Shown here one piece after another: positions 8,323-16,676 of a DNA stretch of 64,000 nt. The notes below the pieces were generated by a model, which ran no database searches, was not told the DNA's origin, and worked only from the letters and a program-made list of their open reading frames with translations. Source of the DNA: UBA993 sp964485855. Its GTDB lineage: Bacteria > Bacillota > Dethiobacteria > DTU022. The stretch is from positions 61,179 through 125,178 of the forward strand of contig CAZAKI010000001.1 in NCBI GenBank assembly GCA_964485855.1, written 5' to 3'. Both the position numbers and the translations under genes were made by a program. Position 1 is the stretch's first letter. The number at the start of each line of letters is the position of its first letter.

Positions 8323-8902
8323 GGTACGCCACCTCCTTTACACTAGCAAATCCCTCGGTGGTCGCATTAATATTAGCATCAAGGCTTACTGAAACTCTTT
8401 TCTTAATCGATGCCGTCAAATGTTCCAGGTTGACCAATCCACTTACTTTAGCCATAGCCCCAAGCATCACCGTATTAACCATTGGAAAACTACCGATGGC
8501 CAGATTATTTTTCAAGGCAATTTCTTTAGCCTCAATTTGAAATACTTTATACTGGCAGAGATTAGTCCTATTTTTTTCGAATAGTTTCCGCCAATCTTCC
8601 CCGGCATTAATAATCAGATTTCCTTCCTCCTGCAGGCCAGAAAAAAGAGTCTGTCTGCTAATTGTTGCATCAAACACTACCACATAATCAGGATGATAAA
8701 TTCTGCTACGGGGCATCAGCCGCTCCGGACTAATTCTAATGAAAGCAGTTACCGGCGCACCGCGACGCTCAGCGCCAAAAAGGGAAAAAGCCCGGGCATA
8801 TTTACCGCTTAAAAATACAGCTTCGGCAAAAATCGATGCGGCTACAACAATCCCCTGCCCCCCCCTGCCGTGTAACCTAAATTCGGTTATTCCTCTGCGC
8901 AT
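8306..8902 (-). CDS. porG: 2-oxoacid (pyruvate):ferredoxin oxidoreductase gamma subunit
   Basis: First gene of the oxidoreductase operon, encoding the 198-residue CoA-binding domain III subunit. The hallmark is LHGRGGQGIVVAA near residue 10, followed by FGAERRGAPVTAF. GGGAGG lies 7 bases before the ATG. The leader upstream is about 260 bases long. It contains a candidate sigma-54 promoter next to the activator stop codon and a perfect 14-base inverted repeat ending two bases before the Shine-Dalgarno, so both transcription and translation could be regulated here. Confidence 0.91.
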   Translation of the reverse strand: MRRGITEFRLHGRGGQGIVVAASIFAEAVFLSGKYARAFSLFGAERRGAPVTAFIRISPERLMPRSRIYHPDYVVVFDATISRQTLFSGLQEEGNLIINAGEDWRKLFEKNRTNLCQYKVFQIEAKEIALKNNLAIGSFPMVNTVMLGAMAKVSGLVNLEHLTASIKKRVSVSLDANINATTEGFASVKEVAYLAVDR

Positions 8903-8917
8903 TTACATTCCTCCCTA

Positions 8918-8958
8918 CAATATTTTGCAAGATGAAATAGTTTGCTTGCAAAATATTG
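8918..8958 (-). promoter_or_regulatory. Perfect 14-bp inverted repeat in the porG leader (operator or RNA hairpin)
   Basis: Arms CAATATTTTGCAAG and CTTGCAAAATATTG are exact reverse complements separated by 13 bases. The repeat ends two bases from the porG Shine-Dalgarno. It could be a DNA site for a dimeric regulator, or an RNA hairpin that affects ribosome access. No T-tract follows it before the gene, so it does not look like a terminator. Confidence 0.65.
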
Positions 8959-9130
8959 CATGGTTCTTTTTTAAAGTCTTTTCTGTCCCGCTTTTATTAA
9001 CATCTAAAGCGTCTCTGCTCTAAGGCCTAAAACTCTCAATAACCTTCCTCAAGCTCTTTAGCCGCCATCCTGGCAAATATTTAACGATCAGCATCTCTCC
9101 TTATCTCAATTGTTAGCTACAAAATTATTT

Positions 9131-9146
9131 TGCAATTTTCATGCCA
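9131..9146 (-). promoter_or_regulatory. Candidate sigma-54 (-24/-12) promoter for the por operon
   Basis: Read on the minus strand the site is TGGCATG, four A, TTGCA, matching the RpoN consensus TGGCACG-N4-TTGC(A/T) at all but one position with exact spacing. It lies 17 bases past the stop codon of the sigma-54 activator gene and about 230 bases before porG. The predicted start point is near 9120, giving a leader of about 220 bases that contains the inverted repeat. Confidence 0.7.
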
Positions 9147-9162
9147 TAAAAAAAGAGAAATT

Positions 9163-10563
9163 TTAAATTAGGTTTTGTTGGTGAAGTTTGTTGTAAAGAT
9201 TGCGGATTGAAATATCGAGGATACGTGCTGCTTCGGCCTTGTTGCCTTTGGCTTCCAGCAAGGCTTGACGCAAAATACCTTTTTCCCAGCTTTTATGCAG
9301 ATCTTTTAAACTGCCTAGCGGTTTCTCACTTTCTCCTGTTTCAGTTTTTCCTGTGATCAGGTCGGGCATCATTAAGTGAGATTCAGTGATCATATTTTCT
9401 GTCCGATCTAAGTTAATCACCGCGCGAGCCATTACATTTTGTAACTCCCTGATGTTACCCGGCCAGTCATAGGCTTTCAGTCGTTTAAATACTGTAGGGG
9501 CAATTTCCACTGAATTTAGGCCGTATTCCAGGGCGCAGCGGGAGGCAAAATAATTAGCCAGTAGGGGGATATCACTGAGCATCTCTTTCAGTGAAGGTAA
9601 ATAAATCGGAAATACATTGAGACGATAATAAAGATCCTGTCGAAAATAATTATTTTCGACCAGCTTTTCCAGATTGGCATTCGTCGCCGCTATAATTCGC
9701 ACATCGATCTGCCGGCTACGTGACTCGCCTACCCTGATTATTTCACCCTCTTGAAGTGCCCTCAGTAATTTGGCTTGAGCTTCCGGACCCATCGCACCGA
9801 TTTCATCTAAAAACAAAGTACCATCAGTAGCCTCTTCAAAATATCCCTTACGCCCTCCTTTTTTAGCACCCGTAAAAGCCCCATCACCGTAACCAAAAAG
9901 TTCGCTTTCCAGAAGAGTGTCAGTCAGTGATGCGCAGTTAACCCTGATAAACGGTTGATCAGCCCTTTCACTGTCATGATGAATGGCATGAGCAAAAAGT
10001 TCTTTACCAGTACCACACTCACCTCGTAATAATATGGATACCGGGGTTGAGGCAGCCTGCCTTGCTCGCTCTATAGCTTTGCGCAGTGACATGCTGTCAC
10101 CGATAATGTCTTTAAAAGTATAACGAGATTCCAATTTCCGGACCAGCCGGCGAGTGCGTTCCAACTCTTCCATCACCAGCCTCAACTCAGAAATATCGTG
10201 AATTACTCCGACACTACCCTTGATCTCTTTATTTAAGAATAAGGGGGCACAGCTTACGATTACTTCTCTGCGCAGTGGTCCTACTTTCATTCGAACTCCG
10301 GTAATCGCTTTTCCACTTTCCAGGACTTTTAAGTGGACACTTTCTCCTTCTGCAATATCAACAGTTGCCGGTTTATTTAACACTTGTTCTCTGGTCATTC
10401 CCGTAATTCTGGTGTAAGCGCTATTAATCATCATTCCGTTCCCTTTTTCATCAACTATAGAGACCGCATCGGACAGTGAATCAATAATGGCCTGAAGAAG
10501 AACCATAGAGTCTTTTCCATCATTTAATAACCTAAATTGACCCTTAGAAAGATTACTGATCAT
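9163..10563 (-). CDS. PAS domain-containing sigma-54-dependent transcriptional activator
   Basis: An enhancer-binding protein of 466 residues that hydrolyses ATP to open sigma-54 promoters. It has an N-terminal PAS sensor (about 20-130) and a short coiled linker. The AAA+ domain has Walker A GECGTGKE (181-188), the sigma-54 contact loop GAFTGA (228-233) and Walker B TLFLDEIG (249-256). A Fis-type helix-turn-helix ends the protein (NKAEAARILDISIRNLYNKL). The gene starts 12 bases after ligA. A -24/-12 promoter for the oxidoreductase operon lies just past its stop codon, so that operon is the likely target. The PAS ligand is unknown. Confidence 0.92.
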   Translation of the reverse strand: MISNLSKGQFRLLNDGKDSMVLLQAIIDSLSDAVSIVDEKGNGMMINSAYTRITGMTREQVLNKPATVDIAEGESVHLKVLESGKAITGVRMKVGPLRREVIVSCAPLFLNKEIKGSVGVIHDISELRLVMEELERTRRLVRKLESRYTFKDIIGDSMSLRKAIERARQAASTPVSILLRGECGTGKELFAHAIHHDSERADQPFIRVNCASLTDTLLESELFGYGDGAFTGAKKGGRKGYFEEATDGTLFLDEIGAMGPEAQAKLLRALQEGEIIRVGESRSRQIDVRIIAATNANLEKLVENNYFRQDLYYRLNVFPIYLPSLKEMLSDIPLLANYFASRCALEYGLNSVEIAPTVFKRLKAYDWPGNIRELQNVMARAVINLDRTENMITESHLMMPDLITGKTETGESEKPLGSLKDLHKSWEKGILRQALLEAKGNKAEAARILDISIRNLYNKLHQQNLI

Positions 10564-10575
10564 TGAAGGTTTTCC

Positions 10576-12585
10576 TTACCCTTCCCTTTGAATTAAAGCA
10601 AGCAGTTGCTGTTCGTCAATAATGTCCACATCAAGTTCCCTCGCTTTGGCCAGTTTGCTGCCAGGATTTGCGCCAAGAACCAGGTAATTGGTTTTCCGGC
10701 TCAGGGAATTACTGACCTTGCCGCCGTTTTCTTCCACCATAACGGCTGCTTCTTCGCGTGTATAATGTTCGAGGATTCCACTGAAAACAAATGTCTTACC
10801 GTCGAGCTGACCGCGTTCTTCCTTTGCATGCAGTGGTTCGTCAAGCCTGACTCCGGCTGAGGTTAGTTTTGAAAGGATTAAATCAGTACCAGGGGTATTA
10901 AAAAACAAAACAATTGACTCAGCTATTTTCGGGCCAATTTCTGCAATCGCCATCAGATTATTTTGCTCAGCCTTCCTTAAGTGTTGTAAATCTCCAAACT
11001 GCTCAGCTAGAATCCTTGCCGCTTTTTCACCAACATGCCGAATACCGAGACCAAAGATCAAATGTCTAAGTGGCTTACCTTTACTCTTCTCGATCGCTTC
11101 CAGTAAATTTTGGGCTGATTTCTCTGCCATGCGCGGTAATGGTAGTAAATCATTGAGCTTCAAGAAATAAAGATCGCCGGCATCTTCAACCAGTTGGTTT
11201 TTCATTAACAGCTCGGCAACTGCAGGGCCCAAACCTTCGATGTCCATTGCACGTCGAGAAGCAAAATGGATTAGTTTTTCAACTAGCTGGGCCGGGCAAG
11301 ATGGATTAATACAGCGAGTTACCGCTTCATCACTCAAGCGCACTGTTTTACTACCACAGGAAGGACAGGTTAGCGGCATTTTAAAGCGCTTTTCGGAACC
11401 GCTGCGTTTCTCTTTTAAAACCCTTACCACCTCGGGAATTATTTCTCCCGCCTTCCTGACCACAACCTGATCACCAATCAGGATTTCTTTATCCCTAATG
11501 AAATCTTCATTGTGTAAACTAGCCCGCTGTACTGTTGTTCCACTTAATGAAACCGGATCCAACAGGGCTACCGGCGTAATCGCCCCGGTGCGGCCTACAT
11601 TAACCTGGATATCATTGATTACAGTCTGTTTTTCTTCAGGCGGATATTTATAGGCAATAGCCCAGCGTGGGCTGCGTGCCGTACAGCCCAGTTTTTCTTG
11701 AGTCACCAGGCTGTTAACTTTGATTACTACCCCGTCGATCGCAAAAGGCAGATCAAAACGTTTTTTCTGCATCTCTTGACAAAAATCTAAAATTTCCTGA
11801 GGACCTCTGCAAATTGCCCGTTCTTTATTAACCGGCAGATGAAGCGCTTCCAACTGCCCAAGAATGTCGGATTGAGTTTCAGATTCCAGATCGTGTTTAC
11901 CTAATCCATAAATAAATATTCTTAGGGGACGACGGGCAGTCAGGCGAGGATCAAGCTGACGCAGAGAACCGGCAGCGGCATTCCTGGGGTTGGCAAACTG
12001 TGGCAATCCTTCCTCCGCTCTGTGGATATTAAGCTGCTCAAAATCATCTTTGCGGATATATACTTCGCCCCGAGCTTCCAGAGTTAACGCCTTTTTTAGC
12101 TGGAGTGGGATTTGCTTCACTGTTCTTAAGTTCATGGTAATATCCTCGCCGAAGAAACCATCGCCGCGAGTTGATCCCCTGTTCAGCCGACCATTTAAAT
12201 ACTCTAACGAAACCGCCAGCCCGTCGATTTTTAACTCGCATAAATACTCGATTTTTTGAAGTCCTGACTGTTTGCGAACCCGTCGATCATAATCAACTAG
12301 TTCCTCAGCGCTAAAAGCATTATCCAGGCCAAGCATCGGTACTTGATGTTCGACAGTAGAAAATTCTGCCAGTGGTTCTCCGCCAACCCTTTGTGAAGGT
12401 GAATCAGGGTCATACAGCTCAGGATATTTTTGTTCAATATCCTCAAGTTCACGGATTAGTCTGTCAAAATCCGCATCGTCAATTTCCGGTTTATCCAGGA
12501 CATGGTAGCGGTAGTTGTGTTCATTAATTTTTTTCTTTAATGTTTTTAATCTTTCCATCGCTTCTTGCCGATTTTCTTCATTCAT
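10576..12585 (-). CDS. ligA: NAD+-dependent DNA ligase
   Basis: Seals nicks during replication and repair using NAD+. The 669 residues cover the whole family layout: an N-terminal Ia domain, the adenylation motif KIDG with Lys119 as AMP acceptor, an OB fold, a zinc finger (CPSCG then CINPSCP), a helix-hairpin-helix domain and a C-terminal BRCT domain (about 590-669). The ATG has AGGTGA about 6 bases upstream. It is unrelated in function to the activator gene 12 bases downstream but probably shares its transcript. Confidence 0.97.
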   Translation of the reverse strand: MNEENRQEAMERLKTLKKKINEHNYRYHVLDKPEIDDADFDRLIRELEDIEQKYPELYDPDSPSQRVGGEPLAEFSTVEHQVPMLGLDNAFSAEELVDYDRRVRKQSGLQKIEYLCELKIDGLAVSLEYLNGRLNRGSTRGDGFFGEDITMNLRTVKQIPLQLKKALTLEARGEVYIRKDDFEQLNIHRAEEGLPQFANPRNAAAGSLRQLDPRLTARRPLRIFIYGLGKHDLESETQSDILGQLEALHLPVNKERAICRGPQEILDFCQEMQKKRFDLPFAIDGVVIKVNSLVTQEKLGCTARSPRWAIAYKYPPEEKQTVINDIQVNVGRTGAITPVALLDPVSLSGTTVQRASLHNEDFIRDKEILIGDQVVVRKAGEIIPEVVRVLKEKRSGSEKRFKMPLTCPSCGSKTVRLSDEAVTRCINPSCPAQLVEKLIHFASRRAMDIEGLGPAVAELLMKNQLVEDAGDLYFLKLNDLLPLPRMAEKSAQNLLEAIEKSKGKPLRHLIFGLGIRHVGEKAARILAEQFGDLQHLRKAEQNNLMAIAEIGPKIAESIVLFFNTPGTDLILSKLTSAGVRLDEPLHAKEERGQLDGKTFVFSGILEHYTREEAAVMVEENGGKVSNSLSRKTNYLVLGANPGSKLAKARELDVDIIDEQQLLALIQREG

Positions 12586-12769
12586 CCGATCACCTGAAAT
12601 CCTTAGGTTAAAGATTACCTACTTAACTTTTTATCTTTAGTAATAAGTTCAATTTTATTTTATTATTCCCTTTTTTCCTTGCACAATTTTGCACGATTCT
12701 TACATCGTTTGACCTGTTAAATTTCGTCTTGTTAACCTGGACTAAAATATTTTTATATATCATCAGCCC

Positions 12770-12798
12770 TTGCTTGTTTGCAGAATTTAGATTAAAAT
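12770..12798 (+). promoter_or_regulatory. Candidate sigma-A promoter for the tetR-reductase operon
   Basis: TTGCTT and TAAAAT separated by 17 bases, ending 41 bases before the tetR start. The -10 matches five of six consensus bases and the -35 is weak. Apart from this and the operator, the 254-base interval between ligA and tetR holds only AT-rich sequence in which I see no gene. Confidence 0.4.
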
Positions 12799-12809
12799 AA
12801 TAAACATAA

Positions 12810-12819
12810 CGACCGGTCG
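12810..12819 (+). promoter_or_regulatory. Palindromic operator candidate for the adjacent TetR-family regulator
   Basis: CGACCGGTCG is a perfect 10-base palindrome located between the -10 candidate and the Shine-Dalgarno (AGGAG) of the tetR gene. ACCGGTCGG-type palindromes are common TetR-family operators, so autoregulation is the likely reading. Confidence 0.5.
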
Positions 12820-12839
12820 GTTTATTTTAGGAGACGGTA

Positions 12840-13442
12840 ATGAATAATTTGGAACGTAAAATTCAAACTAAAACAAACATTGTGCAATCCGCCACATCGT
12901 TATTTGCCCGCAATGGTTATGAAGCAACCAGCGTTGCCGAAATCTGTACACTTGCCGGGGTTAGTAAAGGAGCTTTTTATTACCATTTTGAAAGCAAGGA
13001 AGCCGTTTTGTTTAAATTGATTGATTCCTGGTTAAAAACCATCGAGGAAAACCTTTCCGAAATTACATTTAAAGCCAAAACTGTGCCTGACGGCTTGATC
13101 GAAATGGCCGGTATGATGCAGACTGTCTTCGATCATAATCGATTTTTTATGGGTTTATTTCTAGAATTATGGACCAACGCGCATCGTAATGAAAAAATCC
13201 GCCAGGCAACCCTGGCTCCCTACGAACGGTTCAAAAATCTTTTTTCCGAACTGATAAACCGTGGTAGTGAAGAGAAATCTTTAAAAACGGTCGATCCCGA
13301 AACGGCAGGCCAGCTCTTGCTGTCGCTCTCCAGTGGTTTCTTTTTACAGGCTGCTCTTGAACCAGATCGCCGTGATTGGGGCAGTAAGCTGCAGAAGAGT
13401 ATTGAAATGTTATTAGATGGTTTAAAACGGGGGAATAGTTAG
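12840..13442 (+). CDS. TetR/AcrR family transcriptional regulator
   Basis: A 200-residue repressor-type protein. The N-terminal helix-turn-helix spans about residues 12-58, with TSVAEICTLAGVSKGAFYYHF as core, followed by a variable ligand-binding domain. The stop codon is immediately followed by the ATG of the reductase gene, so the two form an operon. A palindrome just upstream suggests autoregulation. The ligand is unknown; fatty-acyl-CoA is one possibility given the nearby acyl-CoA genes, but nothing in the sequence proves it. Confidence 0.9.
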   Translation: MNNLERKIQTKTNIVQSATSLFARNGYEATSVAEICTLAGVSKGAFYYHFESKEAVLFKLIDSWLKTIEENLSEITFKAKTVPDGLIEMAGMMQTVFDHNRFFMGLFLELWTNAHRNEKIRQATLAPYERFKNLFSELINRGSEEKSLKTVDPETAGQLLLSLSSGFFLQAALEPDRRDWGSKLQKSIEMLLDGLKRGNS

Positions 13443-14489
13443 ATGATATTGGTAACCGGCGCAGCAGGACATCTGGGTAACGTTCTGGTTCGAGAGCTCT
13501 TAGCAGCAGATGAAAAAGTTCGAGCCCTTGTTCACCCGGGCGAACCTCTTCATTCTTTACAGGGAATGCTGATTGAGGTTATTGTCGGCGACATCCTTGA
13601 TCGTGATTTATTAAATCGGGCCATGTGGGGTATTGATACAGTTTTTCATTTAGCGGGGATCATTGCCATCAGACCCGGGATGGAAGATCTGATGACCAAG
13701 GTTAATGTTGAAGGTGCCCGAAACGTGGCCGAAGCTGCTTTAAACAACCATGTTCGTCGCCTGGTTCATGTCAGCTCGGTTCATGCCTTTCGACGTGAAC
13801 CGCTGGGTACTGTAATTGATGAACAGACACCCCTTGCTCTTGATAGCCCGATGGGTACCTATGATCGAACAAAAGCGGAAGGCACCAAAACAATCCTTGA
13901 TTTTATCGCTAAAGGTCTTGATGCGGTTATTGTCTGTCCCAGCGGGATCATCGGTCTTCACGATTATCGGGGATCGGAAATTGGCAAAGCCCTGCTTTCT
14001 TTTGCCACCACTCGTCCTACCCTTCTGGTTGATGGTGCATACGATTTTGTTGATGTCCGTGATGTTGCCCGCGGTTTAATCCAAGCAAAAGATAAGGGTA
14101 AAAAGGGTGAAATCTATATATTGTCAGGCTCACAGGCATCGGTTGAAAACCTGTGCCAGATGGCCCAGCAGGCCAGCGGCACTAAAAGTGTGATGTATAA
14201 AATACCGATTCACTTTGCCATTCTAGTGCTCGGTTTATTGCAGGGACTGATTAGTTGGTTAAAAATTAAATCCAGATATACAGTTTATTCCCTGCAAACC
14301 CTGCTTGGTAATTCTGTTTTTAGTTCACTCAAGGCCAAAAACGAGCTGGGGTACCAGGCAAGGCCGTTAAGCGAAGCAATTGCCGATTATATCAATTGGA
14401 GCTACCAAAGATTTAAACTTGCAAGAACTAATACTAAGACAGTAAACAAATGCGTACCGTCCAAGAAAAATCCACCTTCGGTTGCTTAA
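13443..14489 (+). CDS. NAD(P)-dependent epimerase/dehydratase family protein (extended SDR, dihydroflavonol-reductase-like)
   Basis: An extended short-chain dehydrogenase of 348 residues: TGAAGHLG nucleotide-binding motif at 5-12, catalytic HVSSVHAF serine region and YDRTK (YxxxK). A hydrophobic stretch near 258-275 (FAILVLGLLQGLI) may interact with membrane. The tail after about 325 is basic and unlike the core. The substrate is not evident. It starts directly at the tetR stop codon and is therefore the likely regulated target. It converges with the mutase small-subunit gene, the two reading frames overlapping by four bases at their stops. Confidence 0.8.
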   Translation: MILVTGAAGHLGNVLVRELLAADEKVRALVHPGEPLHSLQGMLIEVIVGDILDRDLLNRAMWGIDTVFHLAGIIAIRPGMEDLMTKVNVEGARNVAEAALNNHVRRLVHVSSVHAFRREPLGTVIDEQTPLALDSPMGTYDRTKAEGTKTILDFIAKGLDAVIVCPSGIIGLHDYRGSEIGKALLSFATTRPTLLVDGAYDFVDVRDVARGLIQAKDKGKKGEIYILSGSQASVENLCQMAQQASGTKSVMYKIPIHFAILVLGLLQGLISWLKIKSRYTVYSLQTLLGNSVFSSLKAKNELGYQARPLSEAIADYINWSYQRFKLARTNTKTVNKCVPSKKNPPSVA

Positions 14490-14875
14490 AACCGACTGAT
14501 TATATAACTGCAAATTTTTTCCAGTGAGTCCCCGGGTGTAAATATCTGGTCGGCGAAACCACCGGCAATCAATGCTTGCGAATCTTCTTCGGGAATAATC
14601 CCACCCACAACCAATGGGATCTCTTTCATCCCCATCTGCCCCAGAAGTTGCTTAATTTTAGGCACCAGGGTCATGTGGGCACCGGATAAAATGCTTAAGC
14701 CAACAAGATCAACATCTTCCTGCATTGCTGCTTCTGCTACCTGTTCGGGTGTTTGGTGTAATCCGGTATAAATAACTTCCATTCCGGCGTCACGTAAGGC
14801 CCTTGCAACCACTCTCGCCCCACGATCGTGACCGTCAAGCCCAGGTTTTGCCAGTAAGACTCTTATTTTCTTCAT
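14486..14875 (-). CDS. icmB: Acyl-CoA mutase small subunit, B12-binding (isobutyryl-CoA mutase type)
   Basis: Binds adenosylcobalamin in base-off/His-on form and completes the carbon-skeleton mutase. The 129-residue protein starts MKKIRVLLAKPGLDGHDRG; DGHDRG at 14-19 is the DxHxxG cobalamin motif, with SILSGAH and VVGGIIPEED further on. The start at 14875 has GGAGG 7 bases upstream; a longer reading frame adds seven residues without a better site. The separate small subunit of about 130 residues plus a large subunit of about 555 matches the IcmA/IcmB layout. It follows the large-subunit gene by 121 bases with nothing recognisable between. Confidence 0.88.
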   Translation of the reverse strand: MKKIRVLLAKPGLDGHDRGARVVARALRDAGMEVIYTGLHQTPEQVAEAAMQEDVDLVGLSILSGAHMTLVPKIKQLLGQMGMKEIPLVVGGIIPEEDSQALIAGGFADQIFTPGDSLEKICSYIISRF

Positions 14876-14996
14876 GACCAACCTCCGGGATATCATCCAA
14901 CTAGTTAGACCGATTCAGCAAAAATGCCCCGGGTAGATCTCAAGTAAAGTAAGATTATTGAGATCAGCAACGCGGTTCCCAGTAAATAATATAAAA

Positions 14997-16661
14997 TTAA
15001 AATAGCGGCTTTTCTTTATACTCGCCAAAAACCGCTTTCAACGCTTCTACTATTTCTCCTTCCGTGGCGTAACACTTCACCGCGTCGAGAATCTTAGGCA
15101 TTAAATTATCGCTTCCGGCTGCTGATTGCTTTAAGTTTAAAAGGCTTTTTTTCACTGCATCTTGATCCCTTAGTACTTTCAGCTTTTCTAGTCTCTCAAC
15201 TTGCTTCCTTTCGACTGTTGGATCAATTTTCAGCAATTCAATCTGCTGTTTTTCAGCATGACTGTAACAATTCACCCCAACTACGATCCGCTTACCGCTG
15301 TCTACCGCCTGTTGATAGTCATAGGCTGCATCTGCTATTTCCTGTTGGAAGAATCCGCAATCAATTGCCTTTAAAACCCCACCCAGTTTCTCGATTCTTT
15401 CAAAATAGCTCTCCGCCTCTTTTTCCATTTGGTTAGTTAAAGCCTCGACGTAATACGAACCGGCTAAAGGGTCGATCGAGTTAACCACTCCGCTCTCGTG
15501 GGCGATAACCTGCTGCGTCCGGAGGGCAATTTTCACTGCGTTTTCCGTTGGCAGCGCAAGAACTTCATCCATTGAATTTGTATGCAGTGACTGGGTTCCC
15601 CCCAATACAGCAGCTAATGCTTCCAACGCGGTACGGATAATATTATTTTCAGGCTCCTGTGCGGTCAGGCTGCAACCGGCAGTTTGGGTATGAAACCTCA
15701 TCTTCAAAGACCGGGGATCATTGGCTCCATAATGTTCTTTCATCCGGCGAGCCCAAATTCTTCTGGCAGCCCTGTACTTGCAGATCTCTTCAAAAAAATC
15801 AAGATGGGCATTAAAAAAGAAAGAGAGACGCGGTGCAAAACTATCCACATTTAAGCCCGCTGCGATCCCCGCTTCGACGTAAGCAAAGCCATCCGCCAGG
15901 GTAAAAGCCAGTTCCTGGACCGCGGTTGAGCCCGCTTCCCTGATGTGATAACCGCTAATGCTAATTGTATTCCACCGTGGAACATGATCGGAAGCAAAGG
16001 CAAATATATCGGTAATCAGGCGCAATGAAGGTCCGGGCGGGAAAATCCATGATTTTTGAGCGATATACTCTTTTAAAATATCGTTTTGAATCGTCCCTCC
16101 CACCCGATCTAAATTAATGCCTTTTTTCTCTGCGTTTGCCAAATACATACACCATAATATTGCGGCTGGACCATTGATGGTCATTGAAGTGGTAACCTGA
16201 TCGAGCGGAATTTGATCAAAAAGAATTTCCATGTCGGCCAGTGAATCAATGGCAACACCACAACGGCCGACTTCGCCGGCGGATCTTTCGTGATTAGAAT
16301 CATAGCCCATAATAGTCGGCAGATCAAAAGCGACTGAAAGACCGGTTTGACCCTGCTCCAAAAGATAGCGATAGCGACGGTTTGAATCGTAGGCATCACC
16401 AAAACCGGAAAATTGCCTCATCGTCCAGAAACGACCCCGGTACATCGTATCCTGTACCCCACGCGTGTAAGGGTAATCACCGGGAAATCCAAGTTCGTTG
16501 CTATAATCAAACTCACCAAGATCAAGAGGTGTATAAAGAGGCTTGACTTGTATGCCGGAAATAGTTTGAAAAATATTTTCTGCCTCTTCCTGTTTTGCAA
16601 CTTTTTCCTTCCATCGCTTCATCTCTTGATGCAATTTTTGATTAACCCGATCTCTGCTCAA
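14997..16661 (-). CDS. icmA: Adenosylcobalamin-dependent acyl-CoA mutase large subunit, probably isobutyryl-CoA mutase
   Basis: Radical enzyme rearranging the acyl-CoA carbon skeleton. Its 554 residues form the TIM-barrel substrate domain, with YRGRFWTMRQFSGFG near 74-88 and TIQNDILKEYIAQ at 190-202. Known specificity positions are informative. Methylmalonyl-CoA mutase has Tyr89 and Arg207 (Propionibacterium numbering); here the aligned residues are Phe84 and Gln202, the pair reported for isobutyryl-CoA mutase. 2-Hydroxyisobutyryl-CoA mutase has Ile at the first site. The alignment is unambiguous because the 108-residue spacing to the conserved Gln is preserved. The start is TTG with a weak GGGTGA site. 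A routine annotation as methylmalonyl-CoA mutase would be expected but is probably wrong. Confidence 0.85.
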   Translation of the reverse strand: MSRDRVNQKLHQEMKRWKEKVAKQEEAENIFQTISGIQVKPLYTPLDLGEFDYSNELGFPGDYPYTRGVQDTMYRGRFWTMRQFSGFGDAYDSNRRYRYLLEQGQTGLSVAFDLPTIMGYDSNHERSAGEVGRCGVAIDSLADMEILFDQIPLDQVTTSMTINGPAAILWCMYLANAEKKGINLDRVGGTIQNDILKEYIAQKSWIFPPGPSLRLITDIFAFASDHVPRWNTISISGYHIREAGSTAVQELAFTLADGFAYVEAGIAAGLNVDSFAPRLSFFFNAHLDFFEEICKYRAARRIWARRMKEHYGANDPRSLKMRFHTQTAGCSLTAQEPENNIIRTALEALAAVLGGTQSLHTNSMDEVLALPTENAVKIALRTQQVIAHESGVVNSIDPLAGSYYVEALTNQMEKEAESYFERIEKLGGVLKAIDCGFFQQEIADAAYDYQQAVDSGKRIVVGVNCYSHAEKQQIELLKIDPTVERKQVERLEKLKVLRDQDAVKKSLLNLKQSAAGSDNLMPKILDAVKCYATEGEIVEALKAVFGEYKEKPLF

Positions 16662-16676
16662 ATGATCACCCGCTTT

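Noticed and set aside
12679..12693. TTGCAC...TTGCA resembling a sigma-54 promoter upstream of tetR
   Set aside because: The spacing is one base too short and the -24 GG is missing; sigma-54 promoters tolerate little spacing change.
14997..16661. Straight annotation as methylmalonyl-CoA mutase
   Set aside because: Both carboxylate-recognition residues (Tyr and Arg) are replaced by Phe and Gln, as in isobutyryl-CoA mutase.
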